Assembly (NCBI GenBank): GCA_030529655.1
Contig: JAUMWJ010000018.1
Location: 1-40,315 of the forward strand
Length of the DNA: 40,315 nucleotides
Source of the DNA: Eubacteriales bacterium
Lineage (GTDB): Bacteria; Bacillota; Clostridia; Oscillospirales; Oscillospiraceae
Direction of reading: 5' to 3'
Shown: positions 32,532 to 40,315 of the stretch, in pieces
Numbering within the stretch: the stretch's first letter is position 1
Layout: each line of letters begins with the position of its first letter
The notes under the pieces: model-generated
Database searches by the model: none
What the model saw: only the letters and a program-made list of their open reading frames with translations
Told to the model about the DNA's origin: nothing
Position numbers and translations under genes: made by a program

Positions 32532-34520
32532 TTAGTTTTCAAAATATTGGTCGATCCTTGCCAGCAGCTTTTCGTAGCTTTCGCTTACGGTGGTATCCGA
32601 AAGCTGACCGCCGGCTGTGGTAGAGTTACCGCCGCCGCCCAATGCTTCCACAATGACCTGCACATTCACATCGCCCAACGAACGGGCGGAAACATATACA
32701 CCGTTGTCTTTTTTGTATAGCACAAACGATGCCTGAACGCCTTTGAGTGTCAGCAGTTCGTCCGCCGCCTTGGCGGCGATCACCCTGTCACATTCCTCCT
32801 CCAGCGCCACAATGGCAATATCCTCATGGTATAGCTCTGCCTGTCGGATAATGTCATAGCGTGAGATCATCGACTGCAAATCACTCTGGAAGATCCGCTG
32901 TACCTCTTGGGTATCGGCGCCTCTGCGTCGCAGGAACGCAGCCGCTTCAAAGGTGCGGCCGCCGGTGCGATTGGTAAAGTTCTTGGTATCCAGCACCAGA
33001 CCTGCCAGCAGTGCTTCCGCTTCTTCATGCAGCAAATCGCCCGGTTCCACCAGATATTGCAGCAGCTCCGTTACCAGTTCCGAGGCAGAGGACGCATACG
33101 GTTCGTGATAGTTCAGCGCCATTTTCTCAATATAGCTGCTGCCGCGACGGTGGTGGTCGATCACCGCCACACGGTTGCAGGTTTCCAGCAGCGGCTCGGA
33201 TTCCACGCTGCCCGGTCGGTTGGTATCCACTACCACCAGCAGCGTCCCTGGCTGCACCCGTATAAATGCGTCGCCGCCGCCGATAAACACATCTTTATAT
33301 TCCGGCAGAGCACGCAGCTTACGCAGCACAGGATGGACGGCATTGTTTTCCGTGTCCATCACGATCTGCACACGCTTGCCCTTTTTGCGCGCAATACAGC
33401 AGATACCTGCCGCCGCACCTAAGCAATCCATGTCTGCATACTTGTGACCCATCACATAGACCTGTTTGGCATCGTCGATCAGCTCACCCAGGGCATTGGC
33501 CATCACACGGGATTTGACCTTGGTGCGCTTTTCCGTTGCCTTGGAGCGCCCACCGTAAAAGTCAAAATTCATGCGGTCTTTCACCACCGCCTGATCACCG
33601 CCGCGGGACAGTGCCATTTCAAGCGCCATAGAGGCATTTTTGAACAGCTCCTCAAAGCTGTCACCGTCTCGGCCTATACCGATAGACAGCGTGGCTGCCA
33701 CGCCCTCACCTGCCACAACCTCACGCACACGCTCGAGAATATCGAAGTGCTTTTCGGCATAGTCGGTGTAATTCTTCTCTTCAAAGAGAAACAGGAATCT
33801 GTCTCGATCATATCCCAGCAGCAAACCGCCCGAAGGTGCCGCCCACTGGTTGAGTTTTTCCTCCAAAGCCGCCAATACGGCAGAGCGTTTGCTTTCCGGG
33901 CAGGCTTTCATCAGCTCCTCGTAATTGTCGATCATCAAAATGGCAGCCACGGGCTGTGTCAGCTCCAGCGTCTGGCGGGCCTGCTCCAGCTCTGTCACAT
34001 CCATCCAATAGGTAGTGGCAAGGGGCTCATCACTTTGACCCATCTCACCGTGACGGCTGACTGCGCCAAACACGCGGTACAGGCGATCGTTCCAGGTGAC
34101 AAGGTCGGGACATTCCCGTTTGTCCTCCAGCAGCCAGTGGGTGTTGAACTGCGGCACCACCGCATCTACCTGCATATCGAAAATGGCCTCGCCCTTACCG
34201 GAAAGCTGCATGAAGCTATCGTTACCCCACAAAATCTCCTCTCTGTGGAGAGAGAACACCATCATAGGCAGCGGCGCAAAGAGCATATTGCTGGATCGGG
34301 CCGAATCCATGCCGCCGCTTAGTCGATCCAGATACTGCCGCAAACTCTGCTGGGTACTGCGGCTGCGTTTGCGGCACAGCAAATAAACCATAACGGCAAT
34401 GACTGCCTCGGCAATGGCAAGGCGTACATCCACAGGGATAGCAGCCAGCACAAACAGTGTCAGACACAGCATATACAGCGTCACATTTGTTTTGAGAATA
34501 CGACCGATTTTTTTGTTCAC
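32532..34520 (-). CDS. gdpP: Cyclic-di-AMP phosphodiesterase GdpP
   Basis: A 662-residue GdpP. Two membrane segments (about 13-48), a PAS-like domain (about 75-180), a degenerate GGDEF domain (about 190-310; the GGDEF motif is lost) and a DHH/DHHA1 domain. Catalytic motifs are intact: GHKYADMD (358-365), VVDTNRP with D432, DHH at 455-457, and the C-terminal [12 protein letters not shown]. It hydrolyses cyclic di-AMP and so touches wall, potassium and beta-lactam responses. The start is GTG at 34520, since AAGGAGGA lies 7 nt before it; an ATG at 34550 is upstream of the ribosome binding site. It heads the operon. Confidence 0.96.
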   Translation of the reverse strand: MNKKIGRILKTNVTLYMLCLTLFVLAAIPVDVRLAIAEAVIAVMVYLLCRKRSRSTQQSLRQYLDRLSGGMDSARSSNMLFAPLPMMVFSLHREEILWGNDSFMQLSGKGEAIFDMQVDAVVPQFNTHWLLEDKRECPDLVTWNDRLYRVFGAVSRHGEMGQSDEPLATTYWMDVTELEQARQTLELTQPVAAILMIDNYEELMKACPESKRSAVLAALEEKLNQWAAPSGGLLLGYDRDRFLFLFEEKNYTDYAEKHFDILERVREVVAGEGVAATLSIGIGRDGDSFEELFKNASMALEMALSRGGDQAVVKDRMNFDFYGGRSKATEKRTKVKSRVMANALGELIDDAKQVYVMGHKYADMDCLGAAAGICCIARKKGKRVQIVMDTENNAVHPVLRKLRALPEYKDVFIGGGDAFIRVQPGTLLVVVDTNRPGSVESEPLLETCNRVAVIDHHRRGSSYIEKMALNYHEPYASSASELVTELLQYLVEPGDLLHEEAEALLAGLVLDTKNFTNRTGGRTFEAAAFLRRRGADTQEVQRIFQSDLQSMISRYDIIRQAELYHEDIAIVALEEECDRVIAAKAADELLTLKGVQASFVLYKKDNGVYVSARSLGDVNVQVIVEALGGGGNSTTAGGQLSDTTVSESYEKLLARIDQYFEN

Positions 34521-34589
34521 CGCGCGTTCCTCCTTGCAGGCATATCTCACCAGAAAATGGTATACCGCTCCATCATAATATATTTAAAT

Positions 34590-34618
34590 ACTGTACCATA
34601 TTCCATGTTTCTTGTCAA
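34590..34618 (-). promoter_or_regulatory. Promoter of the gdpP operon
   Basis: On the minus strand, a perfect TTGACA and TACAGT are separated by 17 nt, about 70 nt upstream of the GTG start. Confidence 0.82.
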
Positions 34619-34680
34619 TTCCCCGTTGTCTCAAGAACGGTACTCCGTCATCCCTGTCGCATTGTGTCGCATAAAAAAGC

Positions 34681-34709
34681 TGTACAAATTGAATCAACTG
34701 TGGTATACT
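34681..34709 (+). promoter_or_regulatory. Promoter of the RNase J gene
   Basis: TGTACA and TATACT are separated by 17 nt, with an extended -10 TG (TGGTATACT). The weak -35 is compensated by the extended -10. It is divergent from the gdpP promoter. Confidence 0.65.
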
Positions 34710-34715
34710 TTGTGC

Positions 34716-34931
34716 AAAGTGCGAAAAATATTGCGTTGTTTTTGTCTATTTCGCGGAAGAAGATGCACTTCCGTGTGAAATAAACGGGACTTGTTCCCCT
34801 TCACAACCACACACGGCATTTTCAGGCGTTGACCTCTCTCACCGACAGCGAAGCAGGGCTGCACGGTGACGGAACGTCTTTGTTTTGTTATACATTTTTG
34901 CCGTGATTTTTGTAAAAAAAGGAGTTGCTAT
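34716..34931 (+). promoter_or_regulatory. Long structured leader of the RNase J gene
   Basis: If the promoter at 34681-34709 is used, the untranslated leader is about 215 nt. It holds a strong hairpin ATTTC-CGGAAG/CTTCCG-GAAAT near 34749-34780, and a second stem TCACCG/CGGTGA near 34838-34872 with an inner CAGC/GCTG. No T tract follows either. An autoregulatory or mRNA-stability role is possible but not shown. Confidence 0.4.
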
Positions 34932-36590
34932 ATGGCAGAAAAATTAAAAATTATTCCCCTTGGCGGTCTGAACGAGATCGGCAAGAACATGACCGTCTAC
35001 GAATACGGCGGTGAGATCATCGTGGTGGACTGCGGCATGGCATTCCCCGGCGATGATATGTACGGCATTGACTGCGTCATTCCCGATGTCAGCTATCTTA
35101 TCAAGAACAAGTCCCGCCTGCGCGGACTTTTCATCACCCACGGTCACGAGGATCACATCGGTGCGATCCCCTATGTGCTCAAGCAGGTGAATCTTCCCAT
35201 TTACTGCACCCGTCTGACGGCAGGATTGGTGAAGCTGAAGCTGCAGGAGCACGGTCTGGCGAATACGGCCAAGCTCATCACGGTGGAAGCCGGTCAGACG
35301 GTAAAGGCCGGCAAATTCCAGGTGGAGTTCATCCATGTCAATCATTCCATTGCCGACTCGGTGGCATTTGCCATTCACACGCGCATGGGCGCAGTGGTGC
35401 ATACCGGCGACTTCAAGATCGACTCCACGCCCATCGACGGCGAGGTCATTGATCTGGCGCGTTTCGGTGAATTGGGCAAAGAGGGTGTGCTGGCGTTGTT
35501 GGCAGATTCCACCAATGTGGAGCGTCCCGGCTATACCATGAGTGAACGCACGGTGGGGCAAACCTTCCTCCGTCAGTTCTCCGGCTGCAATAAACGCATT
35601 ATTGTCACCACCTTTGCCAGCAATGTCCACCGTATCCAGCAGGTCATTGATGCGGCGGCGGCCTGTGGTCGTAAGGTAGCGGTCACCGGACGCAGCATGG
35701 AAAATATTATGAGGGTTTCCACAGAGCTGGGCTATATGAATGTACCCAAGGGTACGCTGATGGAGGTAAGCCGCATCAAGGGTCTGCCCTTGAACCAGCA
35801 GGTCATTATCACCACCGGCTCTCAGGGCGAGGAAATGAGTGCGCTGTACCGTATGGCGTTCTCCACCCATAAGCAAATTGACATCGGTGCCGGCGATAAG
35901 GTGATCATTTCCGCTTCGGCCATTCCCGGCAACGAGGTGACGGTAGGCCGTGTGATCAATGAGCTGTTCCGTAAGGGCGCCGATGTGGTCTATGACAAGG
36001 CAGATATGCTCCATGTGTCCGGCCATGCCTGTCAGGAGGAGTTGAAGATCATCCACGCCTTGACCAAGCCCCGGTTTTTCATTCCCCTCCACGGTGAGCA
36101 GCGTATGCTGCAGATTCATAAGCGTGTGGCGGAATCCATGGGCATGGATCCCCGTCATATCTGCGTGGCAGAAAACGGAAGCGTGATCGAGCTGACCACC
36201 AAGCACCTGAAATGCGAAAATACCGTTCCTGCCGGTGAAGTGTTTGTTGACGGCAACGGCGTAGGTGATGTAGGTGCCGTGGTGCTCAATGACCGCAAGC
36301 TGTTGGCAGAGGACGGCATGGTGGTGGTGGTACTGTCCATGTCCGGCTATGACAGTCAGCTTCTTTGCGAGCCCGAAATCGTGACTCGCGGCTTTGTCTA
36401 TGTGAAGGAATCGGAAGAGCTGCTGCAGGAGCTTCGCAGCATTGCCATGCACGCAGTAGACGGTCTGCCTAACCGTCGCCGCAAGGACGACGGGGATGTG
36501 TGCCGCACGGTACGCAGCGCCATCAGCAGCTACCTCTATAAGCACACCAAACGCAGTCCCATGGTCATTCCCATGATCACCAGACTGTAA
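34932..36590 (+). CDS. Ribonuclease J
   Basis: A 552-residue RNase J of the metallo-beta-lactamase/beta-CASP group, acting as 5'-3' exonuclease and endonuclease in mRNA turnover and rRNA maturation. Seen: THGHEDHIG (69-77, the zinc HxHxDH motif), VVHTGDFKID, LLADSTNVERPGY, TTFASNVHRIQQ, TGRSMEN, TTGSQGEEMSAL, HVSGHACQEELK and PLHGEQRML. The C-terminal domain ends in VIPMITRL, a common RNase J tail. The ATG at 34932 has AAAGGAG upstream; the frame to 34866 has no such site. It is monocistronic. J1 versus J2 cannot be told here. Confidence 0.96.
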   Translation: MAEKLKIIPLGGLNEIGKNMTVYEYGGEIIVVDCGMAFPGDDMYGIDCVIPDVSYLIKNKSRLRGLFITHGHEDHIGAIPYVLKQVNLPIYCTRLTAGLVKLKLQEHGLANTAKLITVEAGQTVKAGKFQVEFIHVNHSIADSVAFAIHTRMGAVVHTGDFKIDSTPIDGEVIDLARFGELGKEGVLALLADSTNVERPGYTMSERTVGQTFLRQFSGCNKRIIVTTFASNVHRIQQVIDAAAACGRKVAVTGRSMENIMRVSTELGYMNVPKGTLMEVSRIKGLPLNQQVIITTGSQGEEMSALYRMAFSTHKQIDIGAGDKVIISASAIPGNEVTVGRVINELFRKGADVVYDKADMLHVSGHACQEELKIIHALTKPRFFIPLHGEQRMLQIHKRVAESMGMDPRHICVAENGSVIELTTKHLKCENTVPAGEVFVDGNGVGDVGAVVLNDRKLLAEDGMVVVVLSMSGYDSQLLCEPEIVTRGFVYVKESEELLQELRSIAMHAVDGLPNRRRKDDGDVCRTVRSAISSYLYKHTKRSPMVIPMITRL

Positions 36591-36603
36591 TATGCAGCAA
36601 GAT

Positions 36604-36645
36604 AAAACCCCGATCGGTGTGATCGGGGTTTTACGATTATTCTTT
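36604..36645. terminator. Terminator after RNase J, bidirectional
   Basis: A 12-bp stem AAAACCCCGATC/GATCGGGGTTTT with loop GGTGT. It can also serve the convergent small gene on the minus strand, whose last codons it overlaps slightly on the right. Confidence 0.88.
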
Positions 36646-36981
36646 TTGAAATCCCATGCCGCGCAAAATATCAGCCGCATCGTCGGCAAATTCGCTATTG
36701 GCACCCCAACTGATGTTGAAAATACCCTCACCGCCGCCGCTGCCTACGATGTCAGCCGTCTGCAAGCCACCGAAATCGGTCAGCAGTACAGAAAGGGTAG
36801 CGTAGCTGCCGTTGCGGAAATAAAGCTTTTCAAAATTCAGCATCATTGCCTCACCGCTGCCGCTGCCACGGCTGTTTTTTCCTACCATCTCGGCGCGCCA
36901 CAGCTCCTTTTCCAGCCGTGCGGCAATGGTGGATAGTTCGTCTTGAGATGTTCTGCTCATGTGGATGAGTTTGCTGCTCAT
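36637..36981 (-). CDS. Small DUF6054-like protein
   Basis: A 114-residue soluble protein. The C-terminal half, with FEKLYFRNGSYATLSVLLTD, IVGSGGGEGIFNISWGA and a helical end, resembles the DUF6054 family as I remember it. The family has no known function. Its ATG overlaps the stop of the upstream membrane-protein gene by 4 nt, and GAGGAAG sits close before it, so translation is coupled. It may act together with that membrane protein. Confidence 0.6.
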   Translation of the reverse strand: MSSKLIHMSRTSQDELSTIAARLEKELWRAEMVGKNSRGSGSGEAMMLNFEKLYFRNGSYATLSVLLTDFGGLQTADIVGSGGGEGIFNISWGANSEFADDAADILRGMGFQKE

Positions 36982-37475
36982 ATCTTCTTCCTCTTTTCCA
37001 AAATACTTCCGGCCGCTTCTTTGATTTCATCCCCACGCATAGAGTCGTTGAGAATTTTCTGCAAATCTTCATTGCTGCTATTTCGCAGCATTTCTTCATA
37101 GCGCTCTTTTAACGGGCGGGGATCCACAGCAGGCAGCGGCAACTCATAAAAGGCCAGCACGGTTTCTTGCAGGGCCAAAATCATCTGCATTAAAATCAAT
37201 CCCAAGTCGACATCAAGAGTCACTTGCCATGCTAATAGACCCAGCACGACGATACCGCATGTCAGTCTGATCGGGTCTGGCTTTTTCCTCCATTTCCCCT
37301 TTCCCAAAGATGATTCATGAAAGGTATCTGCAATTTGCGCCATCACCGCGAGTGCCATCAATATAACCAGATTATTGTTGGCATCGCGTGTCAATTCCCA
37401 AACGAATGCCCCCAGCATGGCGATACCGCACACCAGTTTGACCGGATCCGGACTTTTTGTCCATTTGCCTTCCAT
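36978..37475 (-). CDS. Membrane protein with internal duplication
   Basis: A 165-residue protein not assigned to a family. It is built of two similar units of about 50 residues: GKWTKSPDPVKLVCGI (3-18) and GKWRKKPDPIRLTCGI (60-75), each followed by two hydrophobic segments, so about four membrane passes in total. A charged cytoplasmic-looking tail follows (about 115-165, with ERYEEMLRNSSNEDLQKIL). AAGGGGAAA precedes the ATG. It is the middle gene of three on the minus strand. Confidence 0.65.
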   Translation of the reverse strand: MEGKWTKSPDPVKLVCGIAMLGAFVWELTRDANNNLVILMALAVMAQIADTFHESSLGKGKWRKKPDPIRLTCGIVVLGLLAWQVTLDVDLGLILMQMILALQETVLAFYELPLPAVDPRPLKERYEEMLRNSSNEDLQKILNDSMRGDEIKEAAGSILEKRKKI

Positions 37476-37489
37476 TTATCTTTCCCCTT

Positions 37490-37687
37490 TTACAGCTCCG
37501 GCCCTTTCACCGTATGGCTCACCGGTGTCACCACCACTTTCCCCTCACGGTCCAGAAGCGGTGTCACACCGCCGCCACCGCCGTCGGATACATACAGGTA
37601 ATTCACGCCGGTTTCACTGTCCACCAGAATCATGGTGCAGCCCATATTTTGCGAGTATACCTTCTTAAACCGTTTATCTCTTCCCAT
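37490..37687 (-). CDS. Small DUF6440-like protein
   Basis: A 65-residue protein with the pattern RFKKVYSQNMGCTMILVD, then ETGVNYLYVSDGGGGGVTPL and LDREGKVVV. This agrees with DUF6440, a small family of unknown function common in Firmicutes. GGGGAAA lies before the ATG. It starts the three-gene cluster, 14 nt ahead of the membrane-protein gene. Real gene likely; function unknown. Confidence 0.7.
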   Translation of the reverse strand: MGRDKRFKKVYSQNMGCTMILVDSETGVNYLYVSDGGGGGVTPLLDREGKVVVTPVSHTVKGPEL

Positions 37688-37705
37688 CAGACTTTCCCCT
37701 TATAC

Positions 37706-37740
37706 ACAGAGCAGGGCAAAATGCCCTGCTCTGTTCACTT
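37706..37740 (-). terminator. Terminator after the SPFH gene
   Basis: A 12-bp stem ACAGAGCAGGGC/GCCCTGCTCTGT with a 5-nt loop starts 12 nt after the stop at 37746. The T tract is weak on the minus strand, so read-through into the small genes is possible. Confidence 0.75.
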
Positions 37741-37745
37741 ACTCT

Positions 37746-38654
37746 TTACTTTTCTGCCTCGTCCTCAGCCAGCGCCTTGATGGAGGTGGCAAGACCTGCC
37801 AGACCCTGGATCTCGCTGGGAATAATGATTTTGGTGGCCTTACCGTCGGCGGCCTTCTGGAACGCCTCCAGCGCCTTCAGCTTGATCACCTGATCGTTGG
37901 GTGCGTTCTCGTTGAGCATACGCATGGAGTCTGCCATCGCCTGCTGCACCTTCAGAATGGAGGTTGCCTCAGCTTCGGCGGCCATGATCTTGGCTTGCTT
38001 GGCGGCGTCCGCCTTCAGAATAGCGGATTGCTGCTCGCCCTGTGCCACCAGGATCTGGCTGGCCTTCTGACCTTCTGCCTGCAGAATAGACTCACGGCGT
38101 TCACGCTCGGCCTTCATCTGCTTTTCCATGGCGTTCTGGATCTCCTTGGGCGGCAGAATGTTCTTCAGCTCCACACGGTTGACCTTAATGCCCCAGGGAT
38201 CGGTGGCCTCGTCCAGAATGGTACGCATCTTGGCGTTGATGGTGTCACGGGATGTCAAGGACTGATCCAGCTCCAGATCACCGATGATGTTACGCAGGGT
38301 GGTGGCGGTCAGATTTTCAATGGCGTTCATGGGGTACTCCACGCCGTAGGTATACAGCTTGGGGTCGGTGATCTGGAAATAGATGACCGTGTCGATCTGC
38401 ATGGTGACATTATCCTTGGTGATCACGGGCTGGGGATCGAAGTCCGCCACCTGCTCCTTCAGGGACACCTTCTTCACCACACGCTCAACAAACGGCAGCT
38501 TCAGATGCAGACCGACGCCCCACACGGCGTGGAAAGCACCCAGACGCTCTACCACATATGCCTTGGACTGCTGCACCACATGGATGTTGCTCACAACGAT
38601 AATGAGCACCAACACCACTAAAACGATAATACCAATGTAGCCGGGAATATCCAT
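37746..38654 (-). CDS. SPFH/band 7 membrane protein, QmcA/paraslipin type
   Basis: A 302-residue stomatin-like protein. One N-terminal membrane segment (about 7-23) is followed by the SPFH domain (VVQQSKAYVVERLGAF, then GLHLKLPFVERV, VITKDNVTMQIDTVIYFQI and the paraslipin mark ATDPWGIKVNRVELKNI). A long Ala/Glu/Lys/Gln-rich coiled coil (about 180-245) comes next, then PSEIQGLAGL near the end. Such proteins build membrane microdomains and cages around FtsH-type proteases. AAGGAGG precedes the ATG. It lies 40 nt behind an NfeD gene, its usual partner. Confidence 0.95.
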   Translation of the reverse strand: MDIPGYIGIIVLVVLVLIIVVSNIHVVQQSKAYVVERLGAFHAVWGVGLHLKLPFVERVVKKVSLKEQVADFDPQPVITKDNVTMQIDTVIYFQITDPKLYTYGVEYPMNAIENLTATTLRNIIGDLELDQSLTSRDTINAKMRTILDEATDPWGIKVNRVELKNILPPKEIQNAMEKQMKAERERRESILQAEGQKASQILVAQGEQQSAILKADAAKQAKIMAAEAEATSILKVQQAMADSMRMLNENAPNDQVIKLKALEAFQKAADGKATKIIIPSEIQGLAGLATSIKALAEDEAEK

Positions 38655-38694
38655 ACTTGTTCCTCCTTAAAATAATGTATATGATGGTTTTTGC

Positions 38695-39504
38695 TTACTT
38701 CTCCACAATGAGCTTAACGCCCTCCATTTTGACCACGCGTACCATTTCGCTCACAGCGATCACCTCATCGTGTGCGCTGCGTGCCGTCCATGTTTTGCCG
38801 TCGATGTACACCGCGCCGGTAGGGATGGTGTTGTCGATCACCTCTGTCACACGGGCCATATTGCCCAGCACCCGATCGGCGTTGGTGGCCACATTGTCCT
38901 TGTAGACAACGCGCGTTACCAAAGGTCTTGTGGCAATCAGCGTCACCACCGACACCACAAAGAACAGCACCACCTGCAGCCACAGCGCACCGTCGCAGAT
39001 GGCGACGATCAGGCCTGCCACGCTGCCGATCACGAACCAGATAGATACCAGTCCTGCCGTCAACGCTTCGGCAACGCCGAAAACCACAATAGCGCCGATC
39101 CATACCATCGTCATCATGTTCGTTGTGCCTCCTTTCAAGCATACGCCCAATAACAGTGCCAGCAGTGCGATACCCAGCAGGGTGGCCGCACCCAGCCATT
39201 TGTTTTTGGGTGACAGATTGTAGAAGAAAGAAGTCAATGCCGTTTTCAGATTGTGACTGCCGGCCTGCTCCGGTTGTCTCGCAGATTCTTCCGCCTGCTC
39301 CAATCCCACCTCTTCCCCGAACAGCTCGTTGGGCGATACACGGTAGCGCTGGCAGATATATAAAATCTTTTCGATTTCCGGATAGCTTTTCCCGGACTCC
39401 CACTTGCTGACGGCCTGACGGGATACTTGCAGTTGTTCGGCAAACTGTTCTTGCGTCAAACCGCTGCTGTGGCGAATCTCCTGCAGACGATCTCCAAACG
39501 CCAT
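38695..39504 (-). CDS. XRE helix-turn-helix domain fused in frame to NfeD
   Basis: A 269-residue open frame with two parts. Residues 1-62 are an XRE HTH (FGDRLQEIRHSSGLTQEQFA, then VSRQAVSKWESGKSYPE and SPNELF), followed by an acidic linker and one membrane segment (about 103-122). From M130 it becomes a full NfeD: MMTMVWIGAIVVFGVAEALT, two or three more membrane segments, then a C-terminal OB-fold (GNMARVTEVIDNTIPTGAVY). Length from M130 is 140 residues, a normal stand-alone NfeD. AAAGGAGG lies upstream of the first ATG, and another AAAGGAGG stands inside, 10 nt before M130. So the gene may yield both a fused protein and free NfeD. NfeD is the partner of the SPFH protein that follows. Confidence 0.82.
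   Translation of the reverse strand: MAFGDRLQEIRHSSGLTQEQFAEQLQVSRQAVSKWESGKSYPEIEKILYICQRYRVSPNELFGEEVGLEQAEESARQPEQAGSHNLKTALTSFFYNLSPKNKWLGAATLLGIALLALLLGVCLKGGTTNMMTMVWIGAIVVFGVAEALTAGLVSIWFVIGSVAGLIVAICDGALWLQVVLFFVVSVVTLIATRPLVTRVVYKDNVATNADRVLGNMARVTEVIDNTIPTGAVYIDGKTWTARSAHDEVIAVSEMVRVVKMEGVKLIVEK
39112..39135 (-). promoter_or_regulatory. Internal ribosome binding site and start for NfeD
   Basis: AAAGGAGG (39135-39128) is followed after 10 nt by ATG ATG (39117-39112), in frame inside the XRE-NfeD gene. The encoded MMTMVWIGAIV is where ordinary NfeD proteins begin. Confidence 0.65.
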
Positions 39505-39534
39505 ACACTTCCTCCTTTGTCTGTCCTTGACTTT

Positions 39535-39562
39535 ATCATAGCAAAAATGTGGCAAATGTCTA
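39535..39562 (-). promoter_or_regulatory. Promoter of xre-nfeD and the SPFH gene
   Basis: On the minus strand, TAGACA and TATGAT are separated by 16 nt, with an extended -10 TG (TGCTATGAT). It lies about 30 nt from the start codon. Confidence 0.7.
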
Positions 39563-39609
39563 TCAACTTTCATTTGCATTCCGCATTTTTTTGACGCAAC
39601 TTTAAGTTG
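39563..39609. promoter_or_regulatory. Repeated CAACTT/AAGTTG half-sites, possible XRE operator
   Basis: CAACTT occurs at 39564-39569 and 39597-39602, the latter facing AAGTTG at 39604-39609 as a near-perfect palindrome. All are just upstream of the xre-nfeD promoter. They could be an autoregulatory operator; no direct evidence. Confidence 0.3.
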
Positions 39610-39678
39610 ACACGGTCTTTTTTGTGTCCGGTATCATTATAACCGAAAAATCCGTTCTGCGCTACTGTAAATTTTCGG

Positions 39679-39707
39679 TTGCGCTTTTTATTGCGGCGCG
39701 GTATACT
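39679..39707 (+). promoter_or_regulatory. Promoter of the RlmL-like gene
   Basis: TTGCGC and TATACT are separated by 17 nt, 35 nt upstream of the start at 39743. Its -35 overlaps one arm of a dyad AACCGAAAA (39641-39649)/TTTTCGGTT (39672-39680). Confidence 0.72.
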
Positions 39708-39742
39708 GAACAAAACTATATGTCGATAAAAAGAGGTACCTT

Positions 39743-40315
39743 ATGGTCACATATTTGATTCCCTGCCTGTTGGGATTGGAAAAACTGGTAGGTGATGAAG
39801 TAAAGAAGCTGGGACTGCAGGATGTGCAGGTGGAAAACGGCCGTATTTTGTGCCGAGGCAGCCTGTCTGACTGCGCCCGATTGAATATCAATCTGCGCTG
39901 CGGTGCTCGTGTGATGCTGGTGTTGAGTGAGTTTTCGGCTCGCAGCTTTGAGGAGCTGTTTCAAGGCACAAGGGCGATCGCTTGGGAAGATTACCTGCCC
40001 CGTGATGCGGCGTTTCCCGTCAAGGGCTACTCCATTTCCTCTCAGCTCCATTCCGTGCCTGCCTGCCAGTCCATTATCAAAAAAGCCATCGTGGAGCGGC
40101 TCAAAACGCATTATCATCTGGAGCAATTCCCTGAAACAGGCATCAAATATCAGATCCGTTTTTCCATTTTCAAGGACAGCGCTGCCATCTGCCTGGATAC
40201 CAGCGGCGAGGGCTTATATAAGCGCGGTTATCGCGCCGTGGGTGTGGAAGCGCCGCTGCGTGAAACGCTGGCAGCCGCCATGGTGCTGTTAAGTCGTTAT
40301 CGCGGCCGTGATCCC
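39743..40315 (+). CDS. 23S rRNA methyltransferase RlmL/YpsC type, N-terminal part
   Basis: The first 191 codons of a gene that runs off the right edge. MVTYLIPCLLGLEKLVGDEV begins the ferredoxin-like/THUMP region, with YSISSQLHSVPACQSIIKKA and, near the end, LDTSGEGLYKRGYR and then APLRETLAAAMV, the hallmark passage joining THUMP to the methyltransferase domain in the RlmL/YpsC family. The full protein is normally about 370-390 residues and methylates guanine in 23S rRNA. The catalytic SAM motifs lie outside the window. AGAGGT lies upstream of the ATG. Confidence 0.92.
   Translation, partial: MVTYLIPCLLGLEKLVGDEVKKLGLQDVQVENGRILCRGSLSDCARLNINLRCGARVMLVLSEFSARSFEELFQGTRAIAWEDYLPRDAAFPVKGYSISSQLHSVPACQSIIKKAIVERLKTHYHLEQFPETGIKYQIRFSIFKDSAAICLDTSGEGLYKRGYRAVGVEAPLRETLAAAMVLLSRYRGRDP

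Noticed and set aside
34944..36731. 595-codon open frame antisense to RNase J
   Set aside because: It is a mirror of the RNase J codon pattern; the translation is rich in His, Gln and Thr without any family motif, and RNase J on the plus strand is certain.

Overview
The window comes from the chromosome of a low-to-mid GC Gram-positive bacterium, most likely a spore-forming gut clostridium of the Oscillospiraceae/Ruminococcaceae type. The evidence is strong AGGAGG ribosome binding sites and sigma-A style promoters, a near-perfect SpoVT, a gdpP-rplI-dnaB-tilS-hpt-ftsH housekeeping operon, RNase J, CDP-polyol/teichoic-acid type genes, and a queT gene with a structured leader. The genus cannot be fixed from sequence alone. 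I saw no tRNA, rRNA, CRISPR array, transposase or prophage gene.

Layout. 1-2300: the end of a divergent secreted-protein gene, queT (queuosine precursor transporter) behind a candidate preQ1 riboswitch, then the rpsF-ssb-rpsR operon. 2327-5480: a LicD-family gene, a decayed acyltransferase and its intact paralogue, the last two genes and licD being driven by look-alike promoters. 5491-11515 (minus strand): a six-gene operon in the order TagF-like transferase, IspD/TarI-like cytidylyltransferase, GatZ/KbaZ-like protein, GatD-like dehydrogenase, TagG-like permease, TagH-like ATPase. 11590-19955 (plus strand): a divergent surface-glycan block with a second TagF-like transferase and an acyltransferase, then a second transcription unit with a WbpM/FlaA1-type 4,6-dehydratase, a phosphoglycosyl transferase, an SDR reductase/epimerase, a family 2 glycosyltransferase and, 12 nt behind it, homoserine dehydrogenase. 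20155-20694: spoVT. 20749-25837 (minus): a complete branched-chain amino acid ABC transporter livK-H-M-G-F. 26214-34618 (minus): gdpP-rplI-dnaB-tilS-hpt-sip-ftsH. 34681-36645 (plus): RNase J behind a long structured leader. 36637-39562 (minus): three small genes (DUF6054-like, a duplicated membrane protein, DUF6440-like), an SPFH protein and an XRE-NfeD fusion. 39679-end (plus): the start of an RlmL-type rRNA methyltransferase.

How the genes work together. The central 2.3-18.8 kb looks like one cell-surface polymer locus. The most interesting part is the minus-strand operon. It puts homologues of two galactitol-catabolism proteins (GatZ, GatD) between a CTP-dependent sugar-alcohol-phosphate cytidylyltransferase and teichoic-acid polymerase/export genes, with no galactitol PTS and no GatY aldolase in view. 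My reading, which is inference, is a biosynthetic route fructose-6-P to tagatose-6-P to galactitol-1-P to CDP-galactitol, feeding a poly(hexitol phosphate) wall or capsule polymer that TagGH exports. The plus-strand unit could supply the lipid-linked primer sugar (QuiNAc/FucNAc type), and LicD and the acyltransferases could decorate the chain. A second notable structure is the in-frame XRE-NfeD gene, which keeps a strong internal ribosome binding site exactly at the NfeD start.
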